Positions 33,662 through 42,047 of a stretch of 55,484 nt of DNA are shown here, one piece after another. Made by a program: the position numbers and the translations under genes. Numbering within the stretch: the first letter of the stretch is position 1; each line of letters starts with the position of its first letter. The notes beneath the pieces were generated by a model, which saw nothing but the letters and a program-made list of their open reading frames with translations, made no database searches and was not told where the DNA came from. The DNA comes from Desulfovirgula thermocuniculi DSM 16036 (GTDB lineage: Bacteria; Bacillota; Desulfotomaculia; Desulfotomaculales; Desulfovirgulaceae): contig NZ_AUBR01000017.1 of NCBI RefSeq assembly GCF_000429345.1, positions 1 to 55,484 on the forward strand, in the 5' to 3' direction.

Positions 33662-34090
33662 TTGTTTGTTAATCCTGACGACGAGCGCATAAAGGAAATC
33701 CTCCAAAAAAGCAGGGTCATTGCCGTGGTGGGCCTTTCCAACAACCCGACGCGGGACAGCTACCGGGTGGCCGCGTACATGAAAGATCACGGCTACCGCA
33801 TCATACCGGTTAACCCCACCATTGCCGAAGCGCTGGGAGAAAAAGCGTACCCCGACCTGGAATCCCTCCCCTGCCCGGTGGACATCGTCAACGTCTTCCG
33901 GCAGCCATCCGAAGTCCCGGGAGTGGTGGAGAAGGCTTTAAAGCTCAGCCCTCTGCCGGTGATCTGGCTCCAGCTGGGAGTCGTCCACCAGGAGGCGGCC
34001 CTTGCCGCCCGGCAGGCGGGAGCCACGGTAATCATGGACCGCTGCCTCATGGTGGAACACCGGCGCCTGCTGGGGGGAAGTGGTTGTTGA
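33662..34090 (+). CDS. CoA-binding domain protein (YccU-like)
   Basis: A 142-residue single-domain Rossmann protein of the CoA_binding_2 family. Motifs: VIAVVGLSNNPTRDSY for nucleotide binding, RIIPVNPTIAE, VDIVNVFRQPSEVP, and the C-terminal VIMDRCLMVEHRR. Family members bind CoA but have no settled function. TTG 33662 is the start, 10 bases behind GGGAGG. The end overlaps nth by 7 bases. Confidence 0.88.
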   Translation: MFVNPDDERIKEILQKSRVIAVVGLSNNPTRDSYRVAAYMKDHGYRIIPVNPTIAEALGEKAYPDLESLPCPVDIVNVFRQPSEVPGVVEKALKLSPLPVIWLQLGVVHQEAALAARQAGATVIMDRCLMVEHRRLLGGSGC

Positions 34091-34725
34091 AGGAAGCAGG
34101 AGAAGCACGGCGGGTGAGAGAGATCCTGGACATCCTGGCCCGCACCTACCCGGAGGCCCGCACCGCCCTTCTTTTTGAAACGCCCTTCCAGCTCCTGGTG
34201 GCGGCCATCCTCTCCGCCCAGACCACCGACCGGCAGGTGAACCGCATCACGCGGCAACTCTTTGCCCGCTACCGGGAACCGGAAGACTTTGCCCGCCTCA
34301 CGCCCGAGGAGCTGGCGCGGGAGATCAGGGGCTGTGGCCTGTACAAGAACAAAAGCCGCCACATCATTGCCGCCAGCCGCATCCTGGTGGAGAAGTACGG
34401 CTCGCGGGTCCCGGAGAGCCTGGAAGAGCTCCAAAGGCTGCCCGGCGTGGGCCGCAAGACGGCCAACGTGGTCTTAAACGTGGCCTTTGGCCGGCCCGCC
34501 CTCCCGGTGGACACCCACGTGCTGCGGGTGGCCCGCCGCCTGGGCCTGGCGCGGGGCAAGACCCCGCAGAAAGTGGAGGAAGAGCTGCTGGCCGTCATCC
34601 CGGAAGAAGAGCGAAGAGACGCCCATCACCGCTTAATTGCCCACGGGCGGGCCGTCTGCAAGGCCGTAAGGCCCCGCTGCGGCACCTGCTCACTAAGCCA
34701 CCTCTGCCCCGGCCGCCAAAACTAA
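34084..34725 (+). CDS. nth: Endonuclease III (DNA glycosylase/AP lyase)
   Basis: Nth removes oxidised pyrimidines from DNA. The helix-hairpin-helix LPGVGRKTANVVLNVAFG contains the catalytic Lys, PVDTHVLRVARRLGL contains the catalytic Asp, and the C-terminal 4Fe-4S cluster ligands are spaced C-x6-C-x2-C-x5-C (in CKAVRPRCGTC and SLSHLC). At 213 residues it is complete. Start is TTG 34084 or TTG 34087, both inside the preceding gene. Confidence 0.95.
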   Translation: MLKEAGEARRVREILDILARTYPEARTALLFETPFQLLVAAILSAQTTDRQVNRITRQLFARYREPEDFARLTPEELAREIRGCGLYKNKSRHIIAASRILVEKYGSRVPESLEELQRLPGVGRKTANVVLNVAFGRPALPVDTHVLRVARRLGLARGKTPQKVEEELLAVIPEEERRDAHHRLIAHGRAVCKAVRPRCGTCSLSHLCPGRQN

Positions 34726-34727
34726 AA

Positions 34728-34751
34728 GCTCCCGCTGCTTCCAGCGGGAGC
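34728..34751. terminator. Bidirectional terminator between nth and the symporter gene
   Basis: GCTCCCGCTG (34728-34737) pairs perfectly with CAGCGGGAGC (34742-34751) around a CTTC loop. Reading the minus strand, TTTTAGTTTT follows, so it mainly serves the symporter; on the plus strand the T run is weaker. Confidence 0.85.
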
Positions 34752-34769
34752 CTTACATTTTTCCCGGGC

Positions 34770-36371
34770 CTAATCCTGGCGCAGGTCCAGGCTGTACTTC
34801 TGGATGACCTCGGGCTTCGGCGGCTTGGTGAGGAGGGAGATGATGATGAAGACAATGAAGGAGATGAAGATCCAGTAGTCCTGGTGGGCCGTGGCAATCT
34901 TCCAGCCAAAGGCGTTATTCAGGAAGAACCAGTGCGGGCTCTTGAGCACGTTCCTGGCGTAGATCCAGGAAAAGAGGGTAAGCGGCAGGAAGATGAACAC
35001 GCTGGCGTAAGTGGCCGCCCGGGTGGCCCGGTCCCACCAGATGCCCAGAATGAGCGGCGGTCCGATGGTGGCGATGATGACCACGAAAGCCCAGCCGGAG
35101 AGGTCTAAAACCATGCCCGGCGGGTTAAGGGCAATAAGGAAGCAGAGCACGGTGAGGATAACCGACCACATGCGCAATACGGCCACCGGGTTTTCCTGCG
35201 CCCACTTGACCTTGAAAATCTTGGTCATCCAGTCGCGCCCGAGGATCACGTTCATGACCACCAGCCAGCCGGCCACGGTGGACATGGCCACGCTCAGGCC
35301 CCCGGCCACCAGGATGCCCATCAGCCAGTCGTTCCTTAAAGCCTCCACGGCGGCAATCATGGAGTAGTCGTTGGCCGTGGCCGCGGTGGTGGCAAACATC
35401 TTCTGCAGGGCCTTGAGCACGTCTACGGCGCTCTTGGCTCCAATTTGCTGCGCCAGCGGGTGGAACTTTTCAATGAGCACCTTGGCCGCGCTGCCGATAA
35501 CCATCAGGCCCCAGTACATGCAGCCGCCCAGGAGGGTGGCCCAGAAAATGCTGCGCCGGGCGGTGTTGATGTCCATGGTGGTGAAGAAGCGCACCACCGT
35601 GTAGGGCATGGTGGCAAAACCGAAGTGCCAGACAAAGAAGAAGCTGACCATGCCCGTCCAGGTGGCCATCAGGGGGCTGGCCGTGCCCAGGGGCGAGTGA
35701 GGGGGATTCCAGAACTTGGGGTTGTTCTGGTAGATGGCGTTGCCCAGCTCGTTCAAGCCGCCAAAGAAGGAGATGGCCGCCAGGCCGGCAACAACCGCGG
35801 CCACGGCCATGACCACCCCCTGGAAGGCGTTGGACCAGGTGGTGGCCACCATGCCGCCCAGGTAGACGTAAAAGAGCACCACGCCGGCGGCAATGACCAG
35901 GGACCAAACGTAGGGGATCTTAAGGATGGCCATGAGGAAGATGGCCGTGCCGATAAGGTTGAGGGTGATGTAGAGGATGCCGGAGACGATTACCGGTAGG
36001 CTAATGACCACCCGCATGCCCACCTGGTCGTCGTAGCGGTCGGCATAGTAGTCCGTGAAGGAAACCGGCGCATACTTGCGCAGGGGCGCGGCGGCCAGCA
36101 TGGAGGCAATGGGCATGCCCAGGATGATGGAAGTCAGAGCCCACCAGAAGGGGTAGCCCAGAAGGAAGATGAAGGCCGGCAGGCCGAGAAAGCTGGCCGC
36201 GCTGAGGTAGGTGGAGGCCAGGGCGGCGCCGTTGACAAAGGCGCCCACCTTGCGCCCGGCCACCATGTAGTCCGCGGCGCTAAGGCCCGCCTTGCGGGTG
36301 AAGTAGCCGATGCCAAAGAGCACGGCAAAGTAGGCCACGGCAAATAAAACGACAATGGGGCTGGCTCCCAC
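34770..36371 (-). CDS. Sodium:solute symporter (SSS family, ActP-like)
   Basis: A 533-residue membrane protein with about 13 hydrophobic segments. SSS features include YMVAGRKVGAFVNGAALASTYLSAASFLG near residues 35-65, GGMVATTWSNAFQG and FGFATMPYTVVRFFTT. The closest recognisable relatives are acetate/monocarboxylate permeases (ActP). GTG 36371 has AAAGGAGG 8 bases upstream and begins 3 bases after the end of the small membrane protein gene, so the two are coupled. The substrate is probably a short monocarboxylate, by inference. Confidence 0.88.
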   Translation of the reverse strand: MGASPIVVLFAVAYFAVLFGIGYFTRKAGLSAADYMVAGRKVGAFVNGAALASTYLSAASFLGLPAFIFLLGYPFWWALTSIILGMPIASMLAAAPLRKYAPVSFTDYYADRYDDQVGMRVVISLPVIVSGILYITLNLIGTAIFLMAILKIPYVWSLVIAAGVVLFYVYLGGMVATTWSNAFQGVVMAVAAVVAGLAAISFFGGLNELGNAIYQNNPKFWNPPHSPLGTASPLMATWTGMVSFFFVWHFGFATMPYTVVRFFTTMDINTARRSIFWATLLGGCMYWGLMVIGSAAKVLIEKFHPLAQQIGAKSAVDVLKALQKMFATTAATANDYSMIAAVEALRNDWLMGILVAGGLSVAMSTVAGWLVVMNVILGRDWMTKIFKVKWAQENPVAVLRMWSVILTVLCFLIALNPPGMVLDLSGWAFVVIIATIGPPLILGIWWDRATRAATYASVFIFLPLTLFSWIYARNVLKSPHWFFLNNAFGWKIATAHQDYWIFISFIVFIIISLLTKPPKPEVIQKYSLDLRQD

Positions 36372-36374
36372 GGT

Positions 36375-36623
36375 CTAAGACCTCCTTTCCTGCTCGCGCT
36401 TTTTGGTTATTTGTTCGGGCACATAGTACCACAGCCAGCTGAGGAACAGGCTGACGATGAGAAGCATGAAGACGGCGTGGTAGACAAAGGGGGCGGGCAC
36501 GCCAAGCATTTTCACCTGGAAGGTGGACTGCGGCGTGTTTATCTCCCAGAGCATGAAAATAGCCGTCAGCCCGTACATGATGGCCAGCCCAACCCAGAAT
36601 ACGGGGTGCATGCCCTTAAACAC
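36375..36623 (-). CDS. Small two-TM membrane protein next to the symporter
   Basis: An 82-residue protein with two hydrophobic stretches (about 8-24 and 46-68) and a charged C-terminus (EQITKKREQERR). The position directly before an SSS gene parallels YjcH (DUF485) before ActP in other bacteria, though I do not see clear DUF485 motifs. A role as a symporter accessory subunit is inference. GTG 36623 lies behind AAAGGAGG. Confidence 0.7.
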   Translation of the reverse strand: MFKGMHPVFWVGLAIMYGLTAIFMLWEINTPQSTFQVKMLGVPAPFVYHAVFMLLIVSLFLSWLWYYVPEQITKKREQERRS

Positions 36624-36676
36624 GTGCTTTAGACCTCCTTTTTGGAAAATTTTCGCCTCCCTACCTAAAAGAGCGC

Positions 36677-36994
36677 CTAATCCTTCCCCTCCCTCTCACC
36701 TCCCCCGCGGCTGTATCGCAGGCGGTAATGGAGCTCGGTAAAGAGAAACATGCTGGCCAAGGGGACGGCCAGGCCCACAAAGCCCCCCAGGAGGAGGTTT
36801 TTGGAAAGGTCCAGGCCCAGCTTGTAAAGGAGAAGGTTGATCCCCACGCCCAGCAGGAAATACGGCATGTAGAGCCGGCTCTTGCGGTAGGCCTTCTCCC
36901 AGTTAAGCATGTCCTCTTCCGTGCGAAAGACCAGGCGGTAAGTCCGCTGCCCCCGGGTAATCTCCAGCACGTACTTGCCCCTTTGCTCCTTCAA
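36677..36994 (-). CDS. Hypothetical two-TM membrane protein
   Basis: A 105-residue protein not recognised as a known family. The N-terminal 37 residues are polar (VLEITRGQRTYRLVFRTEEDM) and could fold as a small cytosolic domain; two hydrophobic segments follow (about 43-60 and 66-87), then a basic tail. TTG 36994 is the likely start. It is the first gene of the minus-strand group 36994-34770, 53 bases ahead of the next small membrane gene, so it is probably part of the symporter operon. Confidence 0.6.
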   Translation of the reverse strand: MKEQRGKYVLEITRGQRTYRLVFRTEEDMLNWEKAYRKSRLYMPYFLLGVGINLLLYKLGLDLSKNLLLGGFVGLAVPLASMFLFTELHYRLRYSRGGGEREGKD

Positions 36995-37206
36995 CGCCCA
37001 TTACCCCCGTTTCTTTTGCCTTGTTTTTGAGGCAAAGCAAGAAATGTGGTAATATTCGCAATCTTTAGCCCAAAAGGTTGTTTTGGCCTATCTAAATGCA
37101 CGGAAAGGGTCCTGAACGGTAACAGGCAGGACCGAGCGCCCTGTCGGGAGAATGAAGTTACATGCATATCATTGTTAACATGTATATTGGAGGGGTCGCC
37201 CACCTC

Positions 37207-37668
37207 ATGCACATCGTGCTTGTGGAGCCGGAAATCCCCGCCAACACCGGAAACATCGCCCGCACCTGCGCGGCCACCGGCGCCGTGCTGCACCTGGTGC
37301 GCCCCCTGGGCTTTTCCACCGACGACAAGCACCTAAAGCGCGCGGGGCTGGACTACTGGCACCTGGTGGAAATTCACTACCACGACTCCTTTTATGAGCT
37401 GAGGCAGCTCTACCCGCACCACCGCTTTTACTTCTTCTCCACCCGGGGAAGCCGCCTGTACACCGACGTCTCTTACGGCCCGGACGACTTCCTGGTTTTC
37501 GGCAAGGAAACGCAGGGTCTGCCGGAGGAACTCCTGGCCCCCAACCGGGAGTACGTCTTGCGCATTCCCATGCGGCCCGGCACCACCCGCTCGCTGAATC
37601 TGGCCAATTCCGTAGCCCTGGTCCTTTACGAAGCCCTGCGCCAGCAGAATTTTCCGGGGCTGCGTTGA
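37207..37668 (+). CDS. trmL: tRNA (cytidine(34)-2'-O)-methyltransferase
   Basis: TrmL is a SPOUT (trefoil-knot) methyltransferase that methylates the wobble ribose of tRNA(Leu). The 153-residue protein starts HIVLVEPEIPANTGNIARTC and has VFGKETQGLPEELL and RIPMRPGTTRSLNLANSVAL, the knot that binds SAM. ATG 37207 is preferred to ATG 37162 because homologs begin at this residue and GGAGGGG lies 11 bases upstream. Confidence 0.93.
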   Translation: MHIVLVEPEIPANTGNIARTCAATGAVLHLVRPLGFSTDDKHLKRAGLDYWHLVEIHYHDSFYELRQLYPHHRFYFFSTRGSRLYTDVSYGPDDFLVFGKETQGLPEELLAPNREYVLRIPMRPGTTRSLNLANSVALVLYEALRQQNFPGLR

Positions 37669-37776
37669 AGGTTTTTGTATAAATTTCAAAAAATTTAAGA
37701 GGAGTTCCCCTGCCCGCAGGCGAATACATTAGTTGACAGGGTGACACCTGCAGGGAAAGAAGGTCCGGAAAAGATC

Positions 37777-38697
37777 ATGCTTACCGTGGAAAAACTGGAG
37801 AAAGCATTGCAGGAGCAGGGTTACATTTGCGACCGGGAACAAGTCCTCACCTTTTACCTGGCCCTGAGGCTGGAAAAGCCCCTCCTGGTGGAGGGCCCGC
37901 CGGGCGTAGGCAAGACGGAGGTGGCCAAGGCCCTGGCCGGGGCCCTGGATTTGGAGCTCATCCGCCTGCAGTGCTACGAGGGGCTCGATGAAACGCGCGC
38001 CCTCTACGAATGGAACTACCAGAAACAGCTCTTGAAAATTGAGCTGGCCAGGGGGAGCAGCAATTCCCAGCTGTTAGAAAAGGACCTCTTTGATGCGGAC
38101 TACCTCCTGGAGCGCCCCCTCTTAAAGGCCATCCGGGCAGAAAAAAAGGTAGTGCTGCTCATCGACGAGGTGGACAAAACCGACCCGGAGTTTGAAGCCT
38201 TTCTCTTTGAGTTGCTGGCCGAATTTCAGGTTTCCATCCCGGAGCTGGGCACCCTCAAGGCCAGACACATACCCGTGGTGGTCCTGACCAGCAATGCGGA
38301 AAGAGAACTCTCCGATGGGCTGAAGCGCCGCTGCCTTTACCTCTACCTTGACTACCCGAGTGTGGAAAAGGAAGCCCGCATTTTACGAGCCAGGCTGCCG
38401 GAGGTGGGAGAAGAGCTGGCGCGGCAAATTGCCCGCGCGGTGAACTACATCCGCACCCACCAGCACTTGAAAAAGAAGCCTTCCATTGCCGAGACCCTGG
38501 ACTGGGCCCGGGCCCTGGTGGCCCTGCACGCGCGGGACCTCACGCCGGAGCTCATCGGGGAAACCATGGGCGTGCTCCTCAAAAACCGCGAAGATCAGGA
38601 AATGCTCAAAGGGAAGCTGGACGAAATGGTGCGGGAGCTCCAGGAAGGCGCGGGGGCTTTTGCTTGCTCCTGTGCCCACCACCGGCGGGGAGCTTGA
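37777..38697 (+). CDS. MoxR-type AAA ATPase
   Basis: A AAA+ ATPase of the MoxR/CoxD group. Walker A is VEGPPGVGKTEVAKALA, Walker B is VVLLIDEVDKTDPEFE, sensor 1 is VVVLTSNAERELSD, and RRCLYLYLDYPS supplies the arginine finger. These act as chaperones for metalloenzyme maturation or complex assembly with a VWA partner, and the next gene encodes one (CoxE type). The start is uncertain: ATG 37777 is internal to a frame that opens with GTG 37741. The two genes are nearly contiguous. Confidence 0.9.
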   Translation: MLTVEKLEKALQEQGYICDREQVLTFYLALRLEKPLLVEGPPGVGKTEVAKALAGALDLELIRLQCYEGLDETRALYEWNYQKQLLKIELARGSSNSQLLEKDLFDADYLLERPLLKAIRAEKKVVLLIDEVDKTDPEFEAFLFELLAEFQVSIPELGTLKARHIPVVVLTSNAERELSDGLKRRCLYLYLDYPSVEKEARILRARLPEVGEELARQIARAVNYIRTHQHLKKKPSIAETLDWARALVALHARDLTPELIGETMGVLLKNREDQEMLKGKLDEMVRELQEGAGAFACSCAHHRRGA

Positions 38698-38702
38698 AGG
38701 TC

Positions 38703-40046
38703 ATGCCGGAAACGCTGGAAGAAAACCTGGTCCGCTTCATCCACTACCTGCGCCGGCTCGGCTTAAAGGTGGGCACGGCGGAGGCCCTGGATGCCCTTTG
38801 CGCCTTAAAAGAAGTCAACCTCCTGGCGCGGGAGGAGGTGGAGGCCGCCTTAAAGGCGGTGCTGGCCAAAAGTCCGTGCGAGCAGGAGATCTTCAAGGCG
38901 GCCTTTGCACAGTTCTTCGCTCCGCCGGAAGAAAAAAGGCGCCGGGAAGAGGCCGCCGCCGTGCGGCGGGAAAGGGAGGAGCGGGCGCTGGACCTTGCCC
39001 GGGAGGAACTGGCGCGGGCCCTTTCGCCCTGGCAAACAGGCCGGATGCCGGATGCGGAAGGCATCCGCACCTTTGCCCGCATGCCCCCGCAGGAAAGGGC
39101 CAGGCTCATGGAAATAATCGGGCGCATGAGGGGAAACCCGGTAAACGACCCCGGGCGGCTCATCGCCCAGGTCATGCAGTCGGCCCTCAACTACTGGCGC
39201 TACCACCTCCTGAAAACCCGCGGCGCGAGGGGGAGGGAAGAGCTGGAAGCGGAGCTGGACGGCGAAGGAGGCTGGCCGGAGGGCATCCCGGCGGAGTTTT
39301 ACCGGGACCCGCAGGAAAGGCTGCTCCACCAGGACCTGCAGGAAGTGGCCGGTGAGGACCTGGAGGCCGTCTCCAGGCTCATCCAGCGCCTCTCCGCAAG
39401 GCTGGCGCGGCGGCTGTCCAACCGCTACCGGAGGAGCCGCCGTAAAAAGTTCCTGGACATGCGCCGCACCATCCGCCAGAACCTGGCCCACGGCGGGGCG
39501 CCCCTTGAGCTGCGCTACCGCTCCCGGCGCCGCAAGCTGCCGTGCCTGCTCCTGATCTGCGACGTCTCCGCCTCCATGGCCCGCTACGCCCGCTTTATCC
39601 TGCAGTTCATGTACGGCTTTGGCCGCGCCGTAAAAAACTTCGAGGTGCTCATTTTCTCCGAGGACCTGGAGCGGGTCACGCCGCATTTTAACGGGGGCGA
39701 CTTTGCCTCCGTGATGGCCGAAGTCATGAACCGGAGCTCCCAGTGGGGCAAGACCACCAACTTTTACGCCGCCCTGCTGACCTTCCAGCGCCACTACAGC
39801 CACCTGGCCGGCCCCGAGACGACGGTAGTGGTGGTCAGCGACACCAAGACGCTGGCGCCCCGAGAAGCCGCCCGGGAAGTAGCCAAGCTCCGCCGGCAGG
39901 TGCGGGAGATCCTCTGGCTCAACCCCGTGCCTAAGGAATTATGGGACCACCTGCCGGGGGTAGCGGCCTTTGCCCCCCACGTAAAAATGAAGGAATGCCG
40001 CTCGCTGTACCACCTGGAAGCCATCATCCGCCAGTGGGAAAGGTGA
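38703..40046 (+). CDS. CoxE-like VWA domain protein
   Basis: A 447-residue protein whose C-terminal half is a von Willebrand A domain with an intact MIDAS motif in LICDVSASMARYAR (DxSxS) and VVVVSDTKTLA near the end. The N-terminal half is helical and highly charged. In CO dehydrogenase and methanol dehydrogenase systems such proteins work with a MoxR ATPase to insert metal or assemble the enzyme. No such enzyme lies next to this pair. ATG 38703 is used; an in-frame TTG lies 9 bases upstream. Confidence 0.88.
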   Translation: MPETLEENLVRFIHYLRRLGLKVGTAEALDALCALKEVNLLAREEVEAALKAVLAKSPCEQEIFKAAFAQFFAPPEEKRRREEAAAVRREREERALDLAREELARALSPWQTGRMPDAEGIRTFARMPPQERARLMEIIGRMRGNPVNDPGRLIAQVMQSALNYWRYHLLKTRGARGREELEAELDGEGGWPEGIPAEFYRDPQERLLHQDLQEVAGEDLEAVSRLIQRLSARLARRLSNRYRRSRRKKFLDMRRTIRQNLAHGGAPLELRYRSRRRKLPCLLLICDVSASMARYARFILQFMYGFGRAVKNFEVLIFSEDLERVTPHFNGGDFASVMAEVMNRSSQWGKTTNFYAALLTFQRHYSHLAGPETTVVVVSDTKTLAPREAAREVAKLRRQVREILWLNPVPKELWDHLPGVAAFAPHVKMKECRSLYHLEAIIRQWER

Positions 40047-40051
40047 GGACC

Positions 40052-41794
40052 ATGGCCTTAAGCAGCCATTTAAAAAATACCGACCTCCTCCGCGAGGAAT
40101 TTTACATCTTTAATTCCCTCTACAATGTCGTGGTGGCCGTGGACGCCAAAGGGCGCGTGATCATCTTCAACCCCGCCAGCGAGAGGGTATTTAACTACCC
40201 CGCCGAGAAGGCCCTCGGGCGGCCCATCAAAGAGGTCATCCCCTACACCGGGCTCCTCAAAGTGCTGCAGACGGGCAAGCCGCACATCGGGCGTAAGTTC
40301 GTCGTGGGCAACACCCTCTTTATCGTCAACCGCACGCCCATCGTGCGCGAGAACAGGGTCGTCGGGGCCATCGGCGTGGCCCAGGAAATAACCGAGCTGC
40401 ACCAGCTGGGCCAGGAGCTGCGGGAAGCCAGGGAAATGAACAACTTCCTGCAAAGCATTGTGCAGAGCACCCAGGAAGGATACCTGGCCGTCAACAACGA
40501 GGGGCGCATCATCATGCTCAACCGCCCCATGGCCGAGCTCCTGGAAATATCGCCGGAAAGTGCCAGCGGCAGGCACATCACGGAGGTCATCCCCGACAAG
40601 AGGCTGCAGCTGCTCCTCTGGAAGGGCAAGCTGGAATACGGCGAGATGGTGCACATACGCGGCCAGGATGTGGTGGTCATCAGGGCCCCCCTTTACAACC
40701 AGGGGAAAATTGCCGGGGCCATCAGTAAGGTCATCTTCCAGGACGTAGACCAGTTGCTCCACTCGCCGGAAAGGTTAAGCTCCTGCCAGCGCGAGGGTGC
40801 GTCATTGCGGGTCAGGTCCTCTACCTACCCGGGAGCGCGGTACACCCTAGAGGACCTGGTGGGGGAAAGCCACGCCATGCAGCAGCTAAAATCCCTCATC
40901 CGGCGGGTGGCGCAGGGCCCCTCTACCGTCCTCATCCAGGGCGAGAGCGGCACGGGCAAGGAGCTGGTGGCCCACGCCGTGCACAACGCCTCGCCGCGCT
41001 GCCGGGGACCCTTCGTCAGGGTCAACTGTGCCGCCGTGCCGGAAAACCTGCTGGAATCCGAGCTCTTTGGGTACCAGGAGGGAGCCTTTACCGGCGCCAG
41101 GAGGGGCGGCCAGGTGGGCAAGTTCGAGCAGGCCCACGGGGGGACAATTTTCCTGGACGAGATCGGCGATATGCCTTTAGCCATGCAGGCCAAGATACTG
41201 CGGGTGCTCCAGGAAAGGGAGGTGGAGCGCCTGGGAGATTCCCGTCCGCGCCCGGTGGACGTGAGGGTCGTAGCCGCCACCAACCGCAACCTGGAAGAGC
41301 TCGTCCGCCAGGGCCAGTTCCGGGAGGACCTCTACTATCGCTTAAACGTTGTCTCCCTGCACATACCTCCCCTGCGGGAGCGCCTGGAAGATCTCCCCTG
41401 TCTGGTGCATCATTTTATTAAAAAACTAAACCAGCGCTTCGGCCTGGCGGTGAGGGACCTCTCCCGGGAGGCGTGGGAAATACTCGGCAGCCACGACTGG
41501 CCGGGCAACGTCAGGGAGCTGGAAAACGTGCTGGAGCGGGCCTTTAACCTGGTCGAGGGCCATGTCATCGAGGTAAGCCACCTGCCCCCCTACCTGCAAA
41601 AAGCAAGCGGGCGGCAGAAAAAGAAGAACTCCGGCCCCTGCCACCTGACGAACCTGCTCCAGGAGGTGGAAAAGGAAGCCCTCCTGGAAGCCCTGGCCAA
41701 GGCCGGCGGCAACAAAATGAAGGCGGCCAGGGCCCTGGGCATCTCCCGGGCATGGCTGTACAAAAAAATGAAACAATACGGGATCGGTGAATAA
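40052..41794 (+). CDS. PAS-sensing sigma-54-dependent transcriptional activator
   Basis: A 580-residue enhancer-binding protein. Two PAS domains (about residues 15-125 and 135-245; YNVVVAVDAKGRVIIFNPAS and QSTQEGYLAVNNEGRIIMLN) are followed by a AAA+ domain with Walker A GESGTGKELVAH, the sigma-54 contact loop GAFTGA, and FLDEIGDMP, and a C-terminal Fis-type helix-turn-helix (NKMKAARALGISRAWLYKKM). It has no receiver domain, so it senses a ligand or redox state directly. Its start is 5 bases after the VWA gene's stop, so the three genes likely form one operon. Its target promoter is unknown; I found none with GG-N10-GC here. Confidence 0.93.
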   Translation: MALSSHLKNTDLLREEFYIFNSLYNVVVAVDAKGRVIIFNPASERVFNYPAEKALGRPIKEVIPYTGLLKVLQTGKPHIGRKFVVGNTLFIVNRTPIVRENRVVGAIGVAQEITELHQLGQELREAREMNNFLQSIVQSTQEGYLAVNNEGRIIMLNRPMAELLEISPESASGRHITEVIPDKRLQLLLWKGKLEYGEMVHIRGQDVVVIRAPLYNQGKIAGAISKVIFQDVDQLLHSPERLSSCQREGASLRVRSSTYPGARYTLEDLVGESHAMQQLKSLIRRVAQGPSTVLIQGESGTGKELVAHAVHNASPRCRGPFVRVNCAAVPENLLESELFGYQEGAFTGARRGGQVGKFEQAHGGTIFLDEIGDMPLAMQAKILRVLQEREVERLGDSRPRPVDVRVVAATNRNLEELVRQGQFREDLYYRLNVVSLHIPPLRERLEDLPCLVHHFIKKLNQRFGLAVRDLSREAWEILGSHDWPGNVRELENVLERAFNLVEGHVIEVSHLPPYLQKASGRQKKKNSGPCHLTNLLQEVEKEALLEALAKAGGNKMKAARALGISRAWLYKKMKQYGIGE

Positions 41795-41854
41795 AAAGAA
41801 GGAAACGGGCGCGTCCTGCGCGAATTAAATCTACCGGAAAAAAGAAAAGAACAA

Positions 41855-41955
41855 GATGGGCTCGGGGAGCTCCTGTTTGGGGCTGAGAAAGGGCTAGTGA
41901 GCACCTGACCCGCCGAACCTGCCCGGGGTAATGCCCGCGAAGGGAAGCCGCCATC
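41855..41955 (+). promoter_or_regulatory. TPP riboswitch aptamer (THI box)
   Basis: Conserved elements appear in order: CTCGGGGAGC, GGGGCTGAGA, CTGACCC, CGAACCTG, GGGTAATGCCCGCGAAGGGA. The ends pair as P1, GATGGGCT (41855-41862) with AGCCGCCATC (41946-41955). It binds thiamine pyrophosphate and sits immediately upstream of thi4, with a terminator hairpin between them. Confidence 0.92.
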
Positions 41956-41975
41956 AGCTCAAAAACCGCATCTCT

Positions 41976-42015
41976 GGGGCGCATCTCTTTGGGGGGTGCG
42001 CCCCTTGCTTTTATT
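41976..42015 (+). terminator. Expression-platform terminator of the TPP riboswitch
   Basis: GGGGCGCA (41976-41983) pairs with TGCGCCCC (41997-42004) and is followed by TTGCTTTTATT. Located between aptamer and gene, it should stop transcription when TPP is bound. I could not assign the competing antiterminator pairing. Confidence 0.82.
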
Positions 42016-42047
42016 AAAATAAATCACCGCCAAAGGAGGAAGGGAAA

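Noticed and set aside
37060-37110. A sigma-54 promoter-like TGGCCTATCTAAATGCA
   Set aside because: The GG to GC spacing is 11 instead of 10 bases and the CAC part of the -24 box is missing.
37733-37775. TTGACA before the MoxR gene as a promoter
   Set aside because: No usable -10 hexamer occurs 16-18 bases downstream.
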